From contig JAUXGF010000232.1 in assembly GCA_030622395.1 (NCBI GenBank), forward strand, positions 1-5,447: DNA of 5,447 nucleotides, read 5' to 3'. This document shows, one piece after another, positions 1 to 5,447 of the stretch. The translations under genes and the position numbers were made by a program. Each line of letters begins with the position of its first letter. Position 1 is the stretch's first letter. The stretch is from Calditrichaceae bacterium (lineage in GTDB: Bacteria > Calditrichota > Calditrichia > Calditrichales > Calditrichaceae). The notes under the pieces were generated by a model that was given only the letters and a program-made list of their open reading frames with translations, did not search any database and was not told the DNA's origin.

Positions 1-3000
1 AAACCGTATTTGCGGGTGGGCCGTAGGCATTGAGAAAACGTCGGTCCTGCGACCATTTTTCAGCAATATCGCGTGGGCAGGCTTCCCCAGCCGATATTAG
101 GGTTTTTAAATCGGGGAACTGTTCATTCTGCAGCACGGCTGAAACCGAGGGCGGTAGGGTAACCACAGAAATTTTATTATCTTTAAGCAGATTCACCAGT
201 CCCGGGCCTGGAATTAGTTCTTCTTTTTCCGCCAGATAAAGAGTCGCCCCGCTGATCAAAGTTGTGAAAATATCGGAAACAGAAGCGTCAAAACTGAATG
301 AAGCAAATTGCAGGGTGCGGCTGCTTTCATCAAGCTCAAAATCTTTAATCTGCTCCATAGTAAGGTTGCACAGTCCGCGATGCTGTAACATTGTCCCTTT
401 AGGTCTGCCGGTGGAACCGGAAGTATAAATCATGTAAGCTAAATTTTCTGCACTCGTTTTATTAGCAGGGTTTTCTTTTGATTGACTGGAGATAACCGTC
501 CAATTCGAATCTAAACAGATTTTATTAATAGATTCTTTCGGAAAAAGATTACTTAAAGACTTTTGTGTAAGCAGGATATCTATTTCAGCATCATCGATAA
601 TATAGGCGATACGATCTTCAGGATAAGCGGGATCGATAGGTACATAAACACCGCCGGCTTTGAGCACTCCCAATAATCCGACCACCATTTCAATGGAGCG
701 TTCAATAGATATGCCCACTAATTTTTCAGGGCCGACGCCAAGATTTATTAAATAATAAGCTAACTGATTGGCGCATTCATTTAATTTAGAGAAAGTTAAT
801 TGTTTATCCGCAAAAACTACGGCGGTTTTATTGGGCGTTTTAGCGACTCGTTCTTCAAATAATTCATGTATGCATTTATTGTTTGGGAAGTCGACTTGCG
901 TTTTATTCCAATCCCTTAGGATCAGGTTCTTTTCTTCATCAGCAATCAATGACAGTTCGGAAATGCACTGTTGCGGATCAGCGACAATATTTTGCAGCAA
1001 GGTCTGAAAATGGTTTTGCATGCGTTCGATGGTTGCTTTTTCAAACAGATCTGTATTGTATTCGAATTCGGTCAAGAAGCCTCTTTTGTCTTCCATCATA
1101 ACCAGAGTCAAATCGAATTTGGCTGTTTTAGCGTCGGCTTCAAGCACTTCCATGCGGATAGAAGGAAACTGCATGCTGTTACTTTCCCCGCCGCCCAGCG
1201 GTGTATTTTGCAGTACAAACATGGCCTGAAAAAGAGGCGAATGAGTCATGTCGCGCTCGGGCTGGAGTTCATCCACTAATTGCTCAAACGGTATATCCTG
1301 ATGAGCATAAGAACCCAGAGTTGTTTTACGTACATGCTTCAACAGTTCAATAAAAGAGGGATCGCCTGAAAAATCTGATTTAAGCACCAGTGTATTAACA
1401 AAGAAACCGATCAGCTCTTCAGTTTCGGAGTGTGTTCTGTTGGCAATAGGCGAGCCGACGATAATTTCATCCTGATTGGAATAATGATGCAATAATGTTT
1501 GATATGCCGCCATCAAGGTCATAAAAATAGTTACGCCTTGCTTTTGAGAGATTTCTGTTAATCCGTCGGAAAGCTCTTTGGAAAGCTGAAAGGAAAGTGT
1601 ATCGCCATTAAAGGTCTGCATTGCAGGACGCGGATGATCAACAGGCAAATCAAGCGCCGGTGGGTTAAAACCGATATCTTTTTTCCAGTAGTTAAGCTGT
1701 TTCTCTAAAACTTTGTCTTTAAGCCAACTGCGCTGCCATGCCGAATAATCAGCATACTGGATTTTTAGATCGGGCAGGGGAGAGGGCAGTCCCTTGATGA
1801 AGGCGTCGTATAAGGCGCCGATCTCACGCATCAGAATGCCGGTAGACCAGCCGTCGGAAATAGAGTGGTGCATGTTAAAGAGAATAATGTAATCATCCTT
1901 GTCCGTTTTTATAAGCGACGTCCTAAATAACGGCCCGACGTCCAGTTTAAACGGTTTTAAAGCGTCTTCGGTGATCAACCGTTGTGTTTCTTTTTCACGC
2001 TGATGCGCTTTTAGATGGGCTAAATCTATAATGTCAAATTTTATAGTTAGTTCAGGTTTAATTACCTGATGGGGGTGTCCCTTTTCGCTGGCAAAGATTG
2101 TGCGGAGGATTTCGTGCCGCCGGATAATTTCATTTATACCTGATTCCAATGCCGCCACGTCTAATGATCCGGTAATGCGGATGGCTGCCGGGATGTTATA
2201 AAACGGGTTATCCGGCGAAAGCTGATCTAAAAACCACAGGCGCTGCTGGGCAAAGGATAAAGGTAGAACCTGCTCACGCGGTACGGGTTTTAAAGGAGGA
2301 GCTGTAATGCCTTCGGCTCGCAGACGGGCTTCCTCGATGTTCAAAACTAAAGAAGACACTGTCGGTGATTCAAACAAATAGCGCAGCTCTAATTCCACGC
2401 CAAAGGAGTTCCTGATACGGGACATTAACTGAGTTGCAAGTAATGAATGACCGCCCAATTCGAAAAAGTTATCGTGTATGCTGATTCGCTCAATATTCAG
2501 GATATCCTGCCAAATACCGGTCAGTATTTCCTCATTGGCGGTGCGCGGTGCGACAAATTCGCCTTCCGCCTGGGGACGGGCATAATCTGGTTTAGGCAGC
2601 GCCTTGCGGTCCACCTTGCCGCTGGCTGTAAGCGGCAGCGTTTTGAGTGATACGAATGCAGCGGGAATCATGTAATCGGGCAGTTGTTTTTTCAAGAATG
2701 TTCGTATTTTTTTTACAGGTAGTTCCTGGTTATGCACAGGAATGAAATAGGCGGTTATACGTTTATCGCCGGGAATATCTTCACGGGCAATAAGCACGGC
2801 GTCGTCAATTTGCGGGTGCTGCTGCATAGCGTTTTCGATTTCACCCAGTTCGATGCGGTAACCGCGTATTTTGACCTGTGTATCCAGCCGGTCGATGAAG
2901 ATCATATTGCCGTCATTCAGATAGCGTACCAGGTCGCCGGTTTTGTAAATGCGGGCGCCTTCTTTATTGCTGAACGGATCGGGAATGAACCGTTCCGCCG

Positions 3001-5447
3001 TGAGGTCCGGTCGATTGAGATAACCTCTGGCAACGCCTTCTCCGCCGATGTATAATTCACCGGGCACGCCGATTGGAACGATTTGAAGATTTTCATCTAA
3101 AATATAAACCCGAGTGTTGTGAATAGCTTTTCCAATGGGGACGGAACCGAGACATTTGAGGGCTTCGTAAACCACACAGCCGACAACTGTTTCTGTGGGC
3201 CCGTATTCATTAAATAAAAGTGTGTCCGGCGCATATTTTTGCCAAAAAGCGATCTGCTCTGCGGTTAAGTTTTCGCCGCCGATGATAAAAGCTTTGGTAA
3301 GACCGGCAGCCTCTTCCGCGGGAATTTGTCCGCTTAGCAGATCAAGGTGCGCCGGTGTTATTTTCACAATATTAAAGTCTTTATATTCACGCAGGGCGTT
3401 GCCCAGCGCTTCCAGATCGGAGCCGTCGGGAATAAGGGTAATGGTTTTTCCAGTTAAAAGCGGCGTATAGACAGCGGTGACCGTGGCGTCGAATGCAATG
3501 GTGGAATGTACAAGTGAGCCGCGGCCTTCCTTAAGCGGATAGGCGTAAAAGGTCCAGTTAAGATAGTTGATCAAACCTTGATGAGTGACCATTGTACCTT
3601 TAGGTTTGCCGGTAGAACCGGAAGTATAAATCATATAAGCAAGATTTTGCGGATCGAGCTTGTATTGCGGATTAGAAAATTTATTTTTCGATATTTTTTG
3701 CCAATCGGAATCGAGACAGATGGTTTTGGCTTTGTGCTGAGGTAATTTGTCTATCAAATGCTGTTGGGTTATCAGAACCGTAATCCCGGAATCCTCTAAA
3801 ATATAAGCGAGACGTTCCTGTGGATAATCGGGATCGACAGGCACATAGGCGCCGCCGGCTTTTAAAACGCCTAACATGGCGATAATCATTTCAGGTGAGC
3901 GTTCGATGCTGACTCCGACAAGCTCATCAGGATTAAGGCCAAAAGAGCGCAGGTAATGAGCCAGTTGGTTAATCCGCTGATTGAGTTCCCGGTAGGTTAA
4001 TTTGTTTTTTTCAAATTCTAAGGCAATATTTTCCGGCGTCTGTTCTGCCTGCTGTTCAAAGATGCGGCAGATGTCTTTATCAAATTTGTGTTTTTTATCA
4101 ATGCCGTTCCATTCTACCAAAAGCTTATTTTGCTCTTCATCTGTAATCATATTTAGATTGGCGATCCGCTCGTCGGGATTATTAACAATGCTTTCAATTA
4201 AGATACCGAAATGTTCGAGCATACCGGCGATGGTCGTATCGTCAAATAGATCGGTATTATATTCGAGAGCGCCGCCTAAATAATTATCATCTTCGGTCAT
4301 GAACAGGGTTAAATCGAATTTAGATGTATTGCTGTGCGCTTCGATGGGACTTAAGATTAATTGCGAATGTTTGTACTGAATATCGATAGCCTGACCGCTT
4401 TGCAGGGTAAACATAACCTGAAACAGCGGTGAATGACTCATAGTGCGTTCAGGCTGAAGAATATCAACAATTTTTTCAAAAGGCAAATCCTGGTGGGCGT
4501 AAGCGTCAAGGGCGGTTTCACGAACCTGATTGAGTAAATCACGGAAAGTAGGATTGCCCGAAAGATTGCTGCGTAAAACCAACGTGTTAACAAAAAACCC
4601 GATCAGCCCTTCAGTTTCAGCACGGTTTCGATTAGCGATAGGTGTGCCGACGCTAACGTCGTCCTGCCCGGAATAACGGTATAACAGGGTCTGGAAAGCA
4701 GCTATTAAAGTCATAAAAAGCGTTACGCCTTCCTGTTTTGAGAGGGTTTTTATTCCGTCGGAAACTTGTTTGGATACGGTGGTTGTTTTGTAAGAACCGT
4801 TAAAGGTCTGTTTAGCAGGACGTGGGCGGTCTGTGGGTAATTTTAAAACAGGCGGCGCTCCTGATAGTTGATTTTTCCAATAATTCAGATGTTCTTCTAA
4901 TACACAGCCCTGTAGCCAGTTGCGCTGCCAGTGGGCGAAGTCCGCATATTGTATGGGTAGTTTCGGCAGCGGTGACGGCTCGTTTCTTAAGAAAGCGTTG
5001 TAAATAACAGCCATCTCAGACATCATAACTTGTGTTGACCAGTTATCAGAAATGATATGATGAATAATTAAAATGACTACATGTTCATTAGGTGTAATTT
5101 TGAGCAGTTCAATTCTAAAAAGCGGCGGGGAATCCAGCGGAATCGGCTGTAAAGAGCGGTCTCTAGCTATACTCAGAATTTTATTTTCACGTTTCTCTTT
5201 GGGCAGACTGCTTAAATCTGTGATATCCAGTTTGATGTGCAGTTCGGATTCAATTTTCTGAATTGGTTGCCCGTCGATCGTAAGGAAGGTTGTACGCAGT
5301 GATTCCTGCCTGCGTATAATTTCATTTAAACTGGTTTCGAGTATGGATATTTTAAGCGGACCTTTAATTCGATAAGCTTCGGGAATATTATAGAACGGAC
5401 TGTTGGGTTCTAAACGGTCTAAAAACCAGAGGCGTTGCTGGGCAAAA
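1..5447 (-). CDS. Non-ribosomal peptide synthetase, internal fragment (C-A-PCP-C-A), open at both ends
   Basis: This is the interior of a large modular NRPS that builds a peptide by thiotemplate assembly in the cytoplasm. Translating the minus strand from base 5446 to base 2 gives 1,815 uninterrupted codons. The domain order is condensation (residues 1 to about 435), adenylation (about 459-950), carrier (about 967-1038), condensation (about 1062-1496) and adenylation (about 1526-1815, cut). All expected core motifs occur in order and in one frame, so there is no frameshift or in-frame stop. The distance between the two C1 core motifs is 3,192 bases (1,064 codons), typical of a C-A-PCP module. 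The start lies beyond base 5447 and the stop beyond base 1, so total length and module number are unknown. There is no epimerisation or thioesterase domain, so this is an elongation segment and not the terminus. Family assignment is very secure; the product is not identifiable, so no gene symbol is given. Confidence 0.98.
2..871 (-). other. Adenylation domain A2, N-terminal part, cut inside motif A5; predicted hydrophobic/aromatic substrate
   Basis: This is the first 290 or so residues of the next adenylation domain, running from IHELFEERVAKTP to the window edge. Motifs visible are A1 LTFSKL, A2 LKAGGVYVPIDP, A3 LAYMIYTSGSTGRPKG (about 395-445), A4 FDAS (281-292) and an aberrant A5, NAYGPPANTV (2-31). 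Aligned by eye to GrsA, the specificity positions are D (287-289), A (284-286), S (275-277), T (158-160), I (95-97), A (89-91), A (26-28) and V (2-4). The last two lie outside the window. DASTIAAV resembles codes of hydrophobic or aromatic substrates (Phe/Tyr-like), but the substrate cannot be fixed from eight positions. The A5 motif normally reads YGPTE; here Thr and Glu are replaced by Pro (14-16) and Ala (11-13), and the Glu helps bind Mg-ATP. The domain may be impaired, or the last bases may contain errors. C-terminal subdomain and carrier lie outside the window. Confidence 0.94.
389..447 (-). repeat. Inter-module repeat, copy in A2 (around motif A3)
   Basis: This is the partner of the repeat at 3590-3648, with 53 of 59 bases identical and a shared perfect 20-base block at 414-433. 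Several of the six differences are synonymous; one changes Lys to Arg in SGSTG(K/R)PKG. Confidence 0.85.
962..2263 (-). other. Condensation domain C2 (LCL type), complete
   Basis: This domain condenses the peptide on PCP1 with the residue loaded by the downstream A2 module. Its core motifs are: C1 LSFAQQRLWFLDQ (about 2222-2260), C2 RRHEILRT (about 2098-2121), C3 MHHSISDGWS (1844-1873, with the catalytic second His at 1865-1867), C4 YADYSAWQR, and C5 IGFFVNTLVL, followed by HQDIPFEQLV and HSPLFQAMF. Unlike C1, both the RHE and the HHxxxDG motifs match consensus, so activity is expected. The motif style is LCL, meaning an L-configured donor on PCP1, which agrees with the lack of an epimerisation domain in the preceding module. 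The visible length of about 434 residues is normal. The C-terminal boundary, before the A-domain start, is approximate. Confidence 0.97.
2228..2254 (-). repeat. Inter-module repeat, copy at the start of C2
   Basis: This is the partner of the repeat at 5420-5446, with 25 of 27 bases identical. It encodes the same FAQQRLWFL core motif at the entry of the second condensation domain. Confidence 0.8.
2336..2548 (-). other. Peptidyl carrier protein domain PCP1 (thiolation domain)
   Basis: This is a carrier domain of about 71 residues that holds the activated residue and then the growing peptide as a thioester on a 4'-phosphopantetheine arm. The diagnostic motif DNFFELGGHSLLATQ is intact, and its Ser, the attachment site used by a phosphopantetheinyl transferase, is encoded at 2444-2446 (residue 1001 of the visible fragment). 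The preceding helix (EEILTGIWQDILNIERI) and the following helix (VELELRYLFESPTVSSL) match the usual four-helix carrier fold. The LGGHSL form is the one normally followed directly by a C domain. Carriers that precede an epimerisation domain more often read LGGDSI. This agrees with the absence of an E domain here. A linker of about 24 residues, including APPLKPVPRE, joins it to C2. Confidence 0.97.
2597..4072 (-). other. Adenylation domain A1, complete; predicted polar substrate, best guess Asn
   Basis: This domain activates an amino acid with ATP as the aminoacyl-AMP and loads it onto PCP1. All core motifs are visible: A1 LTYREL, A2 LKAGGAYVPVDP, A3 LAYMIYTSGSTGKPKG (about 3596-3646), A4 FDAT (3482-3493), A5 NEYGPTET (3188-3211), A6 GELYIGGEGVARGYLNRP, A7 YKTGDLVRYL, A8 QVKIRGYRIELGEIE, A9 LPDYMIP and A10 SGKVDRKALP. 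Aligned by eye to the GrsA Phe domain, the ten specificity positions are D (3488-3490), A (3485-3487), T (3476-3478), K (3362-3364), I (3284-3286), G (3278-3280), E (3206-3208), V (3182-3184), G (3179-3181) and the A10 Lys (2615-2617). The code DATKIGEVGK is close to the DLTK(L/I)GEVGK pattern of Asn-activating domains; Asp-type codes usually have His in place of Glu. That substrate call is an inference. A8 begins with Asp-Arg instead of the usual Gly-Arg (2888-2893). Confidence 0.96.
3590..3648 (-). repeat. Inter-module repeat, copy in A1 (around motif A3)
   Basis: These 59 bases encode the end of LAYMIYTSGSTG(K)PKGTM and match 389-447 at 53 of 59 positions by direct comparison. The match includes an identical 20-base block at 3615-3634. 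The offset is 3,201 bases, a whole number of codons. This is ancient module duplication or gene conversion at a strongly conserved ATP-binding motif; it is not a mobile element. Confidence 0.85.
4142..5446 (-). other. Condensation domain C1 (LCL-like), missing only its extreme N-terminus
   Basis: This domain forms the peptide bond between the upstream carrier-bound donor and the aminoacyl group on PCP1. The window opens inside core motif C1 (FAQQRLWFLDRLEP). It continues with C2 (RRQESLRTTF, about 5288-5314), the catalytic C3 motif HHIISDN followed by WS (5042-5062, with W and S just after), C4 (YADFAHWQR, about 4922-4948), C5 (IGFFVNTLVLR) and the later HQDLPFEKIV and HSPLFQVMF blocks. The catalytic base is the second His of HHxxxD, at 5057-5059. 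FAQQRLWFL together with HHxIsDxWS resembles LCL domains, which take an L-configured donor, rather than DCL or dual C/E types. Two positions are off consensus: Gln replaces His in RHExLRT (5306-5308), and Asn replaces the final Gly of HHxxxDG (5042-5044). The boundaries are approximate. Confidence 0.95.
5420..5446 (-). repeat. Inter-module repeat, copy at the start of C1
   Basis: These 27 bases encode FAQQRLWFL and differ from 2228-2254 at only two positions, with an offset of 3,192 bases. They mark the equivalent point of the two modules. The match reflects conservation of the core motif together with shared ancestry of the modules. Confidence 0.8.

Noticed and set aside
971..1279. Forward-strand ORF of 102 codons, plus overlapping ones at 768-1007, 883-1101 and 1020-1229
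   Set aside because: Several overlapping forward frames open here because the opposite strand codes for the end of C2 and the C2-A2 linker. There is no ribosome binding site or recognisable protein.
2264..2335. Possible extra domain or gene boundary between PCP1 and C2
   Set aside because: Only about 24 residues separate them, a usual PCP-C linker. There is no stop, start signal or docking domain.
2732..3055. Forward-strand ORF of 107 codons
   Set aside because: It lies antisense to the A6-A9 motifs of A1, which are intact in the minus-strand frame. Its translation resembles no family I recognise. It is a shadow ORF.
389..3648. Repeats as a possible mobile element or CRISPR
   Set aside because: The matching segments are spaced at one module length, in frame, and fall on conserved enzyme motifs, so they come from module duplication and conservation.
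4002..4283. Forward-strand ORF of 93 codons, with others at 30-239, 2447-2650, 3195-3470, 4822-5007 and 5073-5261
   Set aside because: All lie antisense to conserved NRPS motifs. Their Ser/Cys/Phe-rich composition is what reverse reading of this coding frame produces.
1..5447. Possible frameshift, pseudogene or separate genes joined in the window
   Set aside because: Codon-by-codon translation of the minus strand holds one frame from 5446 to 2, with every core motif in order and no stop.

Overview
The whole window is the inside of one gene on the minus strand, a multimodular non-ribosomal peptide synthetase (NRPS). I translated the minus strand codon by codon from base 5446 to base 2. It reads through 1,815 codons with no stop and no frameshift, and the gene runs off both ends. 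No start codon, ribosome binding site, promoter, terminator, RNA gene or second gene is visible. The forward-strand ORFs are antisense shadows of this coding sequence.

Layout in the direction of translation (high to low coordinates): condensation domain C1 (5446 to about 4142, cut just before its first core motif); adenylation domain A1 (about 4072 to 2597, complete); peptidyl carrier domain PCP1 (about 2548 to 2336, phosphopantetheine Ser at 2444-2446); condensation domain C2 (about 2263 to 962, complete); adenylation domain A2 (about 871 to 2, cut inside core motif A5). This is one almost complete C-A-PCP elongation module plus the C-A part of the next. The module repeat is about 1,064 codons, normal for this architecture. 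No epimerisation, methyltransferase, cyclisation or thioesterase domain lies in the window. Both C domains look like the LCL type, so both donor residues should be L-configured.

The two modules should add two successive residues to a peptide held as a thioester. The A1 specificity code can be read in full as D-A-T-K-I-G-E-V-G-K, which suggests a polar substrate, best guess Asn. A2 shows eight of ten positions, D-A-S-T-I-A-A-V, which suggests a hydrophobic or aromatic substrate. The predicted product fragment is ...-(L-Asn?)-(hydrophobic/aromatic)-..., of unknown total length.

The points most worth checking are a damaged-looking A5 motif in A2 (Y-G-P-P-A-N-T-V, lacking the usual Thr-Glu pair), two departures from consensus in the C1 core motifs, and a pattern in which the two A domains are alike up to motif A3 and then diverge, as expected if specificity-determining subdomains were exchanged.

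The organism is a bacterium with moderate to slightly low GC (mid-40s percent by eye) and mixed codon use. The sequence alone does not support a phylum assignment. I see no evidence of an undescribed class of system; any novelty would lie in the peptide.
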